From Trichoplax sp. H2 (taxonomy: Eukaryota; Placozoa; Uniplacotomia; Trichoplacea), in contig NOWV01000005.1 of the NCBI GenBank assembly GCA_003344405.1, positions 620,001 to 684,000 of the forward strand: 64,000 nucleotides of DNA, given 5' to 3'. The notes beneath the pieces are model-generated. The model did no database searches and was not told the origin of the DNA. It saw nothing but the letters and a program-made list of their open reading frames with translations. Below are positions 41,201 through 54,171 of the stretch, one piece after another; the first letter of the stretch is position 1; every line of letters starts with the position of its first letter. The position numbers and the translations under genes are program-made.

Positions 41201-43119
41201 ATCTTTAATTTGGTCTTACTTCACAGGGGGAAGTAAAGAGCTATACAAGTGTAATGACTTATCATTGCTCAAGGATGTTTTACGCCTAAATTTTTTTAAC
41301 CGATTATATCAGCAAGAGAACCACATAATAACCGATTTCAATTTTTCTAAGAAATTAGGGAACTCTTTTATAAGATTTGTCGATTTCAATCTTATAAATT
41401 GTGAAATTAAAGAAAAATCCATTATATATATCTACAGTATTGTAAGGAGTCGTTAATAAATTGACAATCCTTTCAATAGATCATATTCACCATAGACAAT
41501 ATTGATTTTAATCTCTCTACAGTAATACGGAAATCCTCAATTATATATACCGCTTATGACAACTTAAATAAATTATATCATATGCCACTTGATATATATT
41601 TTAATCAGGAGTAACTCTTCCAGTATCAGCTTAACAATAATAACGTCATACTGCAGATTTGATAAATTAATAAAATGTACAGGAAAATATACTTTACTAT
41701 ATTATAATCCAATTTTGAGTATGTCTATTTTTTAGACTTACTCGTTATTTATATATTTGTGAATAGGATGCATCCACGTTAGTATCTTATACAAATTAAT
41801 AGCTGGATAGATAAAAGATTCGGTGCTATCTCGCCAATCCTGCTTCAAAAATATCTATAGTAGTGATCCATTTCGTTATCATACTGCACTACTGCCCAAG
41901 CAACATTCCATTCTTGATAATGAATTAAAGTGGTACCTGTGAAGAGGATATATCCGGGCTAAAAGTCAGTTACTAGTCTGTTAACTCCATGCTCAGATAA
42001 AAAAAATAACAGTTATTCCTGAAAAAAAGTTCAATCGTTCCATCTATAAACGGAAATTTGCATTTGTGTTTTACGCTCTTCCCATAACTCGCTGATATCT
42101 CTGTCTTCTTAGTATTTTATAACCAACCGCTTTTCCGGTAGAACATTGTTTAAACAACAATGTGAATTCCAATCTGGGTGGGAGGTTACTAAAATGATTG
42201 TTTTAATTACCTTAGCTTCTACAATCGAATCACAACTTGATTAATGATGCAATCTTGCTACTTTTAGGCGAAGGTGTATAAATTAGAGTTAGCTCATTTA
42301 TCGATAAAACTAATGGAACAATAAATACTTCAATATTAAAATTAATACGATAATTTGTAGTTTAGTTACGAAAAATATTGAAGTATCAAACTCTCTATCG
42401 TATCAATTACTTATAGTTTATAGTCCTTCAGCTATATTAATTAATCAGTTATTAAGGCCAAGTTTAAGTTAAAACTGTTATAGAAAAAATCACACGCCTT
42501 GTCTTTTGTAGACGTTATGGATTAATCAGTGTAAAATATTGATGCTAGAATATTATCCCAAATTAATATGTTAGACGAAGTCAATGTAACCAAAAATCTT
42601 CTAACCCTTATATTTTGAGGTTACTATGAATGGATACCAGACAAGTAAATTTCATCTATAATGTAAACTCATCAATTATTTTGAAAAAAAGACGTAAATA
42701 CCATTATTTGAATTCTTCAGTTACAAACTTAAAGGCTGATCCACTTTAATCAATTTATTATTTTAAACATATATTATGTTTCAATAGCCGGTAAGTTAAT
42801 CTAAATACAGATAAATATAGCTATTATTTACCTACTAAGCACAGCCGTTTTCACTGAGTATAGAATAGGATTTAGTCTTGATAAATGTAATTACGATAGT
42901 ATTTGTGAGACCAATGTTGCCTCAGGCTACATTTTTGCATGAATCTATATTATCATCAAATAATTGTTTTGCATCAATATTGTGTATTTTAGATTGGTAG
43001 GATATTGTTAGATATATGGATAGCAGGTTCAAATTTTTGCTCTTTTTTCCTTTGTATTGTCGTAGATCTTAGCCGATCAGCCTTGGCTGAAAAAATTTCG
43101 AAAGAGAAGCAACATCTCC

Positions 43120-46100
43120 ATGTATTCTACAGTGGCAGTAACGGATCCATCTAATCGCCGTAGTGTTACAGATTGGAGGAAAGACATCGATTTAAATAGT
43201 AGTAAGTAGTTTAGTTATTTCTACGTAAAGCAATATTTGATAGAATTTTATCGCGAGTTTGATGAAAGGTATTGAAAAATGTTTAATCAGTTCTTTTTAT
43301 CCCTGAAACTATTGATTTATCTGTCTAAAGCTAAGCTTAAATAAATCATTTGTTAATATACTATACTGATGCTAAAGCTTTAAAAATGTTTGTGTACAAG
43401 ATCTAATTCAGTCAATACCTAATTACATTTATTAGATTAATATTGCATCTATTATTAAATTAAATTTAAAATTCGATACACTAAAATCTAGATTATCGAA
43501 TTTCTTGTAGAACTTGATGCTACATTTTCAGTGCTATGTACTGCTACATTATTCTTAGTTCACCTTTTATATGACAACTAGTCATCTTTCCAACTACAAA
43601 TTGACCATTATTATTAATTTTGCTGATATAAATATCGAATTGATATGCATATAAATTAATTTAGCCCAACCTTAGGCATCTATATAGTATTAAAGCTTAC
43701 ACATTTTTATATCGCCATATAGTTACTGATTAATTAAGAATAGTTATGATTGCACGCGTATATAATTAAAAAGCTGATATTTGTACAACTACATCATTAG
43801 TATAGTATTCAGGTAAATCGTAAACTCGAGTTAAAATATAGGATAGTTGTAAAAGATACATTATAAATAGCTAACTACTAGTTACATGTCCTAATGGCTA
43901 TGTATCATTTTCAAATATAGGTCAAACAGCACTCGATGATGAATACAGCCATAACAGTGATCATAACTATAAAAATCATGATGTGCCAGATATAAATGTC
44001 CATCAATACGAAGTCCATGGGCAATCGCCGATATATCACGATCAAGAAAAATTTTATCAAACTCCTCCTCAGATGAATGGTACACATTGCTCTCGCCAAG
44101 AATATGAAAGTATGAAACATAATTTAAAACTGTTGAAGAAAGAAAAAGAAGAAATGTCTTTTCAACTGAAGGTAATACGCGTATAACTGTAGTCGATGGA
44201 GTAAAATTTATTTTTCATTTAGAAATTGACAGTAAATTCCGTGAATTACCCACTGTTAACGACGGCGTATAAAATAAATTGCACAGTAATTTTAATAAAG
44301 GCACTGTTTGCATAAATGACTATAAAATGCTACCTATTATAAATCGACTTATTAGATCTCATTTCTTTCGTTTTTAGAATTTCCGAGATAAAAATCAAAA
44401 TTATAAAGCAATGCTATATAAAGAAGTTAACGATAAAAAATCTCAGATTAAGCTAATTAAAAGCACGCATGAAGCCTATAGGATTGATCAAACGAAATTG
44501 GTCTTTAAGTTACAAGATATCATTCATAAATTAAAATCTTATAACGCAGCTTTAGAATCCAAAATTCGTGGTGAATGCTTGGATAATAGCATGAGACCTA
44601 TTAGTATTGATCCATTAATTCAATCCATAAGTGAGCTGCAAGCCGACAAAATGGCACTTATTGAACAATTAATGACCACAAAAATAGAATTAGAAAATGT
44701 CAAAAGGGAATCAGCAATAAATATGGATATGTACAGCTTGCCAAGGGAGCACAAAAGACTATCGTTAGATTTGCAATCGGGATCATTTACCTCAATGTCG
44801 ACGCCCTTAACAAGTCCAGTAGCTGTAAGGCCTCCAACGCCACCTGAGGTATTCCATGATCTGAATTGTAGAGTATAATATCTTTAAATATACTTTCAAA
44901 CCATACTATAATATTTTCCCTATGGAAAAATAACGAGGATTATGCCCAAAATATTTCATACAATTATTGATACTACGATTGTAAGATATTAAAAATGAAG
45001 AATAACAATATGCCTGATATTTCTATAAGTAATTTACCATACTACTGCTCATTCGTGATTTACAGGTACCAATAATTCATATTATTGATGAAGATACTAA
45101 ACAAGTAACAGCATTAAGGGAAGAAATTGATATTCTAAGGATCGATATAGAGCATTATCAAGGTAATGTAAATGTCGTCTATACTATTATACAGTTAAAA
45201 AAACATTATCCGCTATAATTTGATGAAATTACCCTACATAATGTAAATAGCAATTTGCTAAATGGTATAGCCAAGATCTAGGTTAATTTTAGTTTATGTG
45301 CCATGATCATCTTTTAATAATTCCCACTGTGATATACTCGCTTAGTTAATTCCATCAAGCTTCTTTTACCAGTCGAATTCCTTTATTTTTATATTATTGG
45401 AGATTTTATTTTAGGTGGTAATTTATTTGATTACAATCGTGGAACTCTTTCTACTTCTTCAAATAAAGATATAGTTGATGTAATCATAAGTACAGAATTT
45501 AAAAGATCAGGAGCTAAAAATTCAAATACCGTAGCATAACTACATGAGTATATAAGTAAAAAGGTCCAACTTTAGTCTTATCTTCAATATTTTAGGAAAA
45601 AATAAATTTCCAAAAGATTGATGGTTTAACACATCATTGATAATTATAATGATTTAACATCGGATTATTTCAATTCTAGAACAAGTTGTCGATAAAGAAA
45701 TCACCGAAGCTGAAAATTCTGAATTGAAACAAAAACTAAGTCTATTGAAGACTCGTCTAAAACAATTAAGAAGATCTGCTGTAACAGCTGAAAATCATAC
45801 AGATGATGACCTTGTAAGTGGAATAAATTATTGCATTAAACGAGTATAATGTAATGCTAAGAATTTTTTTATACTATGGCTCAATCAAATGAAACATTGC
45901 CTTATTATTCGATAAACTGTTTCTTACTCTTTACCTAACTTCTATCTTATATTCGATAGCTCTCTTCACCTGATAACAGTGAAGATGAAGCGGCAGCCAA
46001 AGCTTCATCGACCCGAATCAGACGATTAAGTACTTCTAATTTAGATAATTACGTAAGTTATGATCATATTCATGATGAGTCTAAAATTTAATACTGTTCT

Positions 46101-49100
46101 CAATAGAATTTGAATGATTTTGTACGTTTACGATATCCTATCTGTAGCAAATTACATTCGATGAAACTGCTAATGACACTGCACAAAATCAACCAACCCA
46201 AAATGACAGCAAGGATCATCAACTTTTAACTGATGACTTGACTAATGAAATAATAGAATTGAAAAAAGTTATCGTCAGTAGAGACGAAGAGTACCAATCA
46301 GAAAAATTAAAAATTCAAGATGAAAAAAATCAACTGGCTGAGTTGGCCACAGAAAAGGACCAAGAGATTTCTCATTTACAAGAAATTTTGAGGATCAAGA
46401 ATGAGGAAATAGTAAATGAAAAAAATCAGTTAACCTCATTCATATCTTTAAAAGAACAGCAAATAGAACAAATAAAGGATAGTTTTAATAAAGAAAAAGA
46501 GGACAGCATTCAGTCTCAATTTAGACAAGAAAGATTACTGTCAGAAAAAGATGAGGAATTAATTGATATGCAAGGGGAATTATTAGCTGCCAGGAATACT
46601 ATATCGGATACACTAGCTGAAATGGATGAATTAGTTAACTCTAAAAATGAAGAGATTGAATTCTTACAAGAAGAGGTAATGGCAATAGCAAGTTTACTTA
46701 CGCATAGTGATCTACAAATTTTATCTTTAAAATATGTAATTTTCACGATTTTAAACCTTTTTCTAAATGGAAATTAATTTGTTTTTAATCTAAATTTAAC
46801 AAGATACAAATGCACCATGCTAAAACATTAGCAATGAAACAAGTCTATGAAGATCAATTGAATGCACTTCAAAGTGAGATGGATGAAGAAATAGAACAAG
46901 TCAAGGAAGATAATAGGCAATTGACTTTACAGAAACAAGATCTCACTGTTGCTATCTACAATACTCAGCAAAAGTACTCGATCATCAATGAGGATTATAA
47001 GACATTAAAAATAGAATTTTCTCAATATCAACAATTTTTACAGGCCGAATACGCCAACATGCAACATAAGGTAATTAGTTTTCCATCAATTCTTGTTCAA
47101 ACAATATTTTATATATTTATCCTTAGTTTGCTCTCTAAGTATTCCGTTTTATAATGATATGCAATCACCTAACTATACCACATTGAATTGAATTTGCGAT
47201 ATATCAGATTATGGATTCGATTAAAGAAGCTGCCGATGTTAATGTCGAGCTACTACATCGCTATCAAAAAGAAATGAGATTAAGGAAGAAATACCATAAT
47301 GAATTAATTGAATTAAAGGGTAATATTCGTGTTATGTGTCGTATTCGACCCGCAATTGACCAAGATGGTCCTGAACCCGAAAACATTATCAGCTTTGACA
47401 AAACTGATGATAGTATAATCAATGTCGCCTACCGTGGTAGTAAGAAAATATTTGAACTAGATCATATCTTCAAACCAAATGCAACTCAAGTTGAGGTAAG
47501 CCAAGATATAAAAAACGTAGAGCAAGTAGCGATCAATGACAATTTTTATAAGTTCCTATAATTTGTCCTGTTATATAAATATCTTGAAACAAAATATCTA
47601 TATTAATTAGAAGAATTACTTATACCTTTACTAACTAATCATCTTTCTATAAATAACTTTCTTTATGCATTAGGTATTCCATGAGGTTGGCAATCTTATT
47701 ACGTCTTGCGTAGATGGCTTTAATGTGTGTATATTCGCCTACGGCCAAACTGGAAGTGGTAAAACCTATACAATGGAGGTAAAACTGTTAATTAAACAAA
47801 TACTTACGTTTTAAAGAACAGTATCTTAGAAAATCAATCATAATTCTGTATGTCATGATGTAATTATTCTAGGGTCCACCTGATGATCATGGAATCTATC
47901 AACGTTCTCTATTAAAAATATTTCATGAAATTGAAGAGCGAAAACCACATTGGAACTATCAAGTCTTTGTTTCACTAACACAAATCTATAATGAATCATT
48001 ACATGATTTACTTGGCAAAGATCCGATGGCAAAATTAGACATAAAGCAAAAAAAGGATGGTAGTGGTCTTTACGTTCCCAACCTTAACATTGTTGAAGTT
48101 AAATGTGTAAAAGATGTTAATAATGTATGTAAAACAATAATTACACCTGTTCTCTTCCAAAGTCAACTTAGTGTATTCCTTTTGCATTATCGCTACTTTA
48201 GTCAATTAAATATCAAGCTTGTAAACTGTTTCGGTTTTAAATACGAATTAATATCCTTATTCACTAGATACTTGAAGAAGGAGGCCGTAATAGGACAACA
48301 GCGGCTACCCAAGCTAACGTAGTATCTTCACGTAGCCACGCACTTTTATGCGTAGAAGTTATTGGTACCAATGCTAATAATACTGTAACTTCACAAGGTT
48401 AATTCTAAGGATAAATCTATAACTGTGTTATGAAAAAGGGCAGTAGTTTATGATATTAATTTTATTTAAAAATTTTATAGGCAAACTAAATCTTATAGAT
48501 CTTGCTGGAAGTGAAAGAGTATCAAAAAGCGGTGCTGATGGAGAACGTTTGAAAGAGGCACAATATATTAACAAGTCATTATCGGCTTTAGGAGACGTAA
48601 TTCATGCTCTTAGAAACAAAATAGCTCACATTCCATTTAGAAATTCGAAATTGACCTATTTGTTGAAAGATTCATTAAGTAAGAATTATAGTAGTGAAAT
48701 TTAACCATTTCAATTATTAATTTTTGTTTATTGATTAATTAATGTTAATTTACTACATTTTTCTACAAAATGTCTGAATTGAATAACGCCATTAATTCTC
48801 ACATTTTTGATACTAATAGGTGGTAATAGTAAAACATTAATGATGGTACAAGCGTCTCCAGCAGAGAAAAATGCAAGTGAAACAATGTGTTCTTTAAGTT
48901 TTGCACAAAGATTAAGAACGATTGCATTAGGAGCTGCACAAAAAAAGACAGAATCGATAGTAGACGTAAGTATTAAACAAAATAAAAATGCTTATTATAG
49001 GTGAATCCACTTGCTTGTTAAATATGTACCTGTATATGGATTTTTTAGTTTTTTTGCGGATATAAAACTTTCTATGTATCAAAGTTTTTGGATCTAATCT

Positions 49101-49163
49101 TATTAATTAATAAATTAGACATCCAATGGAAAAAAGGCAAAGAAAAAGTCAGCTAATCAGTAA
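43120..49163 (+). CDS. KIFC3: C-terminal-motor kinesin, kinesin-14 (KIFC3-like)
   Basis: Minus-end-directed microtubule motor. In vertebrates KIFC3 acts at epithelial junctions, in Golgi positioning and in apical transport. Exons: 43120-43201, 43921-44171, 44378-44848, 45066-45162, 45415-45489, 45680-45813, 45960-46052, 46148-46675, 46804-47070, 47208-47495, 47674-47778, 47873-48124, 48268-48397, 48481-48678, 48820-48965, 49119-49163, giving 1053 aa. A low-complexity head is followed by long Glu/Lys/Gln-rich coiled coil (about residues 90-640), the kinesin-14 neck [14 protein letters not shown], then the motor: [15 protein letters not shown] (P-loop), SSRSHALL (switch I), [14 protein letters not shown] (switch II), [17 protein letters not shown]. 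The tail ends [16 protein letters not shown] and [18 protein letters not shown] favour KIFC3 over KIFC1. Exon 3 has an alternative in-frame donor (GTAAGG at 44825). The start ATG is the least certain element. Confidence 0.9.
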
Positions 49164-51152
49164 TATTTACAAGTATCTCAACACTAACGGTGGATGGAAA
49201 TAGATCTATTCCATGCTATCTCTTAAACCTATATCAATAAGTTGATGTTAAATATATACCATACGCTAATTATTTTATCTACAGTACATCTACAGTTTGA
49301 TATATTATAATTATTAATGCATGACGCGAATATGAAATTAACTTATGCGAAAAGAAAATCTTTACAAATTACCATGTCGGATTAATCACTGTATTAATAC
49401 AGTTAATAATATTTGTTTAATTTTATGAATTCAATTGAATAATAACATAGATAAAAGTTTTTTATGTCTCTCTCTATATATATCTATATGTATAAATGAT
49501 GAACAAGCCAAGTGATTATATTAAAGATTCAAATATTGCATTAATTTTTACCTAATTGAAAAATCAGTGTTATAAACGTATTATTACACTTTATAATCGC
49601 ATAATCTTTTTCTATTATTATGCTGTGGTGTCAATGAGTTAAGCGGCTATTGCAAATAATATATTAGGGTCTCATTGGGCATTATTATAATTTTATTCAG
49701 TATTTTTACTACCTAGGCCTAGGTTACAATTTTAGGAAGATACCTTAAGCTGCGATGATAACATCGGTTTCATCTATTTTACGACTATGCTATAGCTCTT
49801 TTTTGATGTGTTCATCAAACTATATTTAGCGATAATTATTTATACGAATGAAAATAATATTATCTGCTATGCAGTACGTATTTATTCTTCTGCATTTATC
49901 AGATATCCGATTTAGCTAGTAATGCTTTATAGCAATAAACTGGTTATAAGTGTTGATATAAATGTGATCATACGTGTATTTGCTACTTAAAATAGATAAT
50001 ACTATATTTTGTAGGCATTTTTACGTATTCCCGGATCTACCAGTGTATACTTAATTTTATGTATATAATTGATTAATCTTGCTGAATTTGATTGGTTCGT
50101 TTTGTTTACGACTAACATTATCAAACAAGATCATTTTCGTCCAATTTCGTTGATTAGTCTTGCTGTATCGATATATATTAGCAAAGCGTAGGCAAAACAA
50201 AATTTTAGTTGAGTTCACCTCGGCTATTATGCATAATAACCGGCTAAAGCCCGAAATTTGAATACTTTTGCCTTCAATTCGGGCTTCGCCGGCTATAATG
50301 CATATTAGCCGAGGTGAACTCATGTAACATATATACAGTATGTGTATAGCTATCTGTTTATAATGATGTTTACCTATACGCAAGTAAGTCATTAAGTTTG
50401 ATACAAAGCAAATGGCTATACTACTAGATATCAGGTAGTCCATGGTATAATACCCTTCTCATAAGGAAAGATTTTGGATTATGCCTTAGGAAGAGGCACC
50501 GATCGCGTTTATTCAGATAGATCTAATGCTAATTTTGCTTCCCAAGCAATCGAGAGTATAGGCACTCTAACGTGGCCTCAAACATTACTAAAAACACTAA
50601 GTTGAAAATCCTAAGCTTCAATTCACTATACAATATCGTTAGTATTGTATACTGTATTCAATGTGGATCCTGGAGTGTGACCACCCCCACCAGCCAGACC
50701 CTAGACAATCTAGATACTCAAACAGGGCCTACAATACTAAGAAATTGACCAAAGTGAATTTCCTATGGCTCAGTTCTTTTTTTTACAAACTGACATGGGC
50801 ATTTTGTTCATACTGTCTACTATATACAGTGTATAGTTCAGTATGCCAAGGCGTAATCAGTCATGCTGGTCGACTTGAAGCACATTTCGCTTTCTATTGC
50901 GTTAGTGCTGATACAGTAGTTTACAGCTGATACTTTTAAAGTATTCGCAAGGCGATACATTGATCTCTACTGAAGGTGTTGCTTGACCCACTTAACCCTC
51001 CGCCCCCCCTTCCACCTGTTGCTAGCTCACCATCGTGCAACCTACGAAGAATCTTGCAATCATTGCAACTTAATTGCAATTTTATTCATTTCTGTATAAA
51101 GAAAATTACCTGTTAAAGTGAATAGTAGGAAAGGTTAACCATCGTTGGCAAG
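49164..51152. other. Intergenic region between the kinesin and MRRF genes
   Basis: Contains the kinesin 3' end, the hairpin element at 50211-50321 and the MRRF promoter. A 128-codon minus-strand open frame at 50057-50443 runs through the hairpin and shows no family resemblance, so I do not call it. Near 50641-50660 and 51483-51498 there are a few GTATAC/ACAGTACTGTAC words like those at other promoters. Confidence 0.5.
50211..50321. mobile_element. MITE-like hairpin element, 111 bp
   Basis: Two arms of about 47 bp, GAGTTCACCTCGGCTATTAT... and its near-perfect inverted copy ...ATTAGCCGAGGTGAACTC, surround a loop of about 15 bp. Arms agree at roughly nine of ten positions, with one small length difference. 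The shape is that of a foldback or miniature inverted-repeat element. I see no clear target-site duplication, and the element occurs once in this window, so a mobile origin is inference. Confidence 0.55.
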
Positions 51153-52781
51153 ATGGCGGTAGCATTGAATAGCAAGTTACGCTTTTGCAGCTTCTTAATA
51201 CGTGCATTACCAATCAGGCGAAATGACTTTGTCAATCGACAGATCAATTTCAATCAGAGCTACTACCCGATGCAGCAATGGCTTCGATATTATGCTAAGA
51301 AAAGTAAGTACTAGCTGGATGTTAGTGACAATGGTTAATCTTATTAAATTACCGAGATATAGACACATCTTAGATGGTAGCTGGCTGTATCTCATAATGT
51401 GTGTCATATGCTGTAATATCTGCCCAAGGTGCAAGGCATTTCATTGCTCTGCACATGCATAGTAGAAAATAATGCCTACGATACAGTACTGTACGATAAA
51501 AAACAGTCATTCCCTAACTTCATTTTCACAGTGATGTTAGATATTGTTTACCCAGTGTATGATAGAACGATAATGCAATTAAGTTACCTAGATATCAGCT
51601 AATATAAATCTCACCTTCCCTTAACTTTCTTTCTGATAAAGGCAAGAAACAAGAAAAGAAACTATCTCAACTTGCATTCGATGACGATATGATCAGTTTT
51701 AGTGAAATGAAGATAAAGCTAGAAGGGATAGTAGATGGCCTGGCGCGAGAATACAGTAATATCCTTGTATCTAGAATCACTCCAGGTTTGTTTTTAGACG
51801 AAGTTATGAAAATGTTGTATGATTGCACCATTTTAATCTTTGTGATAGCGGTTGCTATTTCTTGCGAATTTCTTTCCAACTTAAAGCACTAATTGGATGA
51901 ATGCTAATGTATGTCGATAGAAAATTTAAATCGTATATCAGTCCAAACTAATGATGGTAAAGTGCCACTAAAACAGTTAGGTCAAGTAACCTCAACGTCT
52001 CCCCAGCTCTTACATATATCATTAGCAGCTTTCCCTGAGGTACACATATCTGTACTTGTAAAATAGTTTCAATTTCCAGATAAACTTTACATAATCATAC
52101 CTATCCACTGCTAATTGCTAATCAATACTTTGTAAAGTTACAATGATTTCTCCTTCTACACTTATATCATTATATCAATCATTTGATTTAGGTCGTGAAT
52201 AATGCTGCTATCGCAATTAGGAACGCCGGTCTTAATTTGAATCCAATTGTAGATGGACCGTCCTTAAAAGTTCCAATACCAAAGTAAGTTATGTGAATGT
52301 ATATCAAATAAACAATCCATATTCATATTTAATTTAGTATTGTGAAATGATAACAATCATCAAGCGATGGTAATATTATTAATCAAGTATTTATATATAT
52401 AACTGAGCAAATACCCATACTTTATTTCAGAATGACAAAAGAACAAAGAGAAAAGATTGTAAAAACTGCCAAATCTAGCTGCGATAAAGCTAAAGTCAAC
52501 ATTAGACGGGTTAGGCAAAACTATATGAACGATTTAAAGAAACTGAAAGGGGTTTCCGAGGATGATGTTTATGATACAAAGGATAAGGTAATGATAGATA
52601 TACTGTATTGCTTTCGAATCTATTTATAATTTCAGAAGGGAAAGATAGTTGAATAAAGCGCATGCAGTATTGTTTATACGTATATATGTTATTATTTCAG
52701 ATTCAGGCCATGACTGATAACTACTCTAATAAATTGGATAGTCTCTTTACGACAAAGAGTGATGATGTACTAAGGAAGTAG
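51153..52781 (+). CDS. MRRF: Mitochondrial ribosome recycling factor
   Basis: Splits mitochondrial ribosomes after translation ends, together with GFM2. Exons: 51153-51303, 51642-51785, 51921-52039, 52192-52283, 52431-52587, 52701-52781, giving 247 aa (human 262). The first about 55 residues are basic with no acidic run (MAVALNSKLRFCSFLIRALP), fitting a mitochondrial targeting peptide. The RRF fold follows: LEGIVDGLAREYSNILVSRI (helix 1), domain II around VPLKQLGQVTSTSPQLLHIS and AIAIRNAGLNLNPIVDGPSL, the hallmark KVPIPKMTKEQREKIVKTAK, then KAKVNIRRVRQNYMNDLKKL. Start in AAGATGGCGG. Phases close in frame. The cadherin gene converges from the right. Confidence 0.94.
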
Positions 52782-54171
52782 GAAATTTCCTGTGTTCACT
52801 TGCTATTTCATCTGGTGACGATTGATTTGTAAAATTAAATTGAAGCTGCAGTTATTTCAAGCTGGATCGCATTCAATATATGACGGATTACGCTTAGATA
52901 CACTATTTTTAATTGAGCTTGCAATTTAGCCATTGCAACTTATCATGTACAGTACTATCTTGACAATTTAGCCATACTATAGATTTATTTTCTTTAGAGT
53001 ATAACTGTGCTATTGTTGACTAATCCTGAATGCTACCATGCAATCTCTATTATTCGTTTTCAGTTAGCTAGCACTTTCAATTTCAAACATTTTTATTTAT
53101 TAGGTATATGTCTTTTTTTCTCTCTCTCTATATATATGCCGGAATATGTATGTCTGTTAAAAAAAGCAGCTGGAAATAATGTTGCACATACATATTAAGA
53201 TCTAAGTCACAACTTACCACTATTTTAACAATGCCAATCCTACATTGTTTATGACAACTAAGGAATTTTAGCAAAGGTTTTAAGCACACTATCGTAGCTG
53301 ACATATCACCTAAGCACTACTCATATGCTTCGTAGTTATTATACAACGTAATATGCCTTAACAATACCATGTAAATCAATAATAATTATTATCATAGCAT
53401 AGTGTATTCTGTACATGTATTATATGATATAATGCATAAAATAGAGGTACGACAAAAGCAGCAAATATTCAATACAAGATATACTTTTTGCAGTCATACT
53501 GAAGGCAATAAATAAGTTAAAATTAAACTGGAAAAAAAATAACAAATAGCAAAATGAAGTGGAAACACAGATTTAAATGCAAACTCTGCTACTATACAAA
53601 TATTATGTAGTATCATATACAAATATATTTCACATTTGAATGATTATTATTTAATAAATTTTTAAGCAGAACAAGTTGCTAATATTCTTATCTGCGTCCG
53701 AAAAAAAGCGCTAATAACATTTACGACCTATTACATCAGATGGTAAAATTTTTTCCTAAAATTTTAGAGCGCCTATAGTTGTAGGCATGAATATTAGTGA
53801 ACTTCTATATACCAGGGCTAAATGAAATTAATGATTGACACCTGCCAATTGCATTTGGCCTTTACTCTCACAAGTTTACTTTTAAAAATAGGAAAGAAAA
53901 TCACGCGTTTATTCTATGCTATTTACTTGCTTTATAAGGGCCAAGGGTTATCAATTTTGAAAAGCATTTCTCTACCTCTATATTAATGTCTATTATATTA
54001 TTGCATATTCTATATCTACATTTATCATCTACAGTCTATGACTTCTATCTATTAACTACATCATTGCTACCCAATTTTCTTGTAGTAAACGAGATAAATA
54101 CCAGAGTAAGAATAATAACTGCTACATATGTTGATGTATACTATTCAATTTGATTGACCATGTGCATTGGA
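52782..54171. other. Convergent 3' region between MRRF and the cadherin gene
   Basis: Holds the 3' ends of two convergent genes. TTTATT at 53908-53913 (AATAAA on the minus strand) lies about 260 bp past the cadherin stop and is a likely polyadenylation signal. AATAAA at 53507 is a distant candidate for MRRF. No exon recognised. Confidence 0.5.

Larger units (their letters stand above)
33601..43119. other. Long gene-poor interval between DHX16 and the kinesin gene
   Basis: I found no exon that resembles a known family with confidence. The interval contains the tandem array at 34315-35360 and a weak F-box-like frame at 38037-38228 (listed separately). The remainder, especially 35400-43100, is plain AT-rich sequence with only short open frames. 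It could hold distal regulatory DNA for the divergent DHX16 and kinesin genes. Confidence 0.5.

Noticed and set aside
41166-41456. 96-codon plus-strand open frame
   Set aside because: No recognisable motif, no splice context, low-complexity AT-rich codons.
50057-50443. 128-codon open frame on the minus strand
   Set aside because: It overlaps the foldback element, has no family resemblance and has composition expected of AT-rich non-coding DNA.
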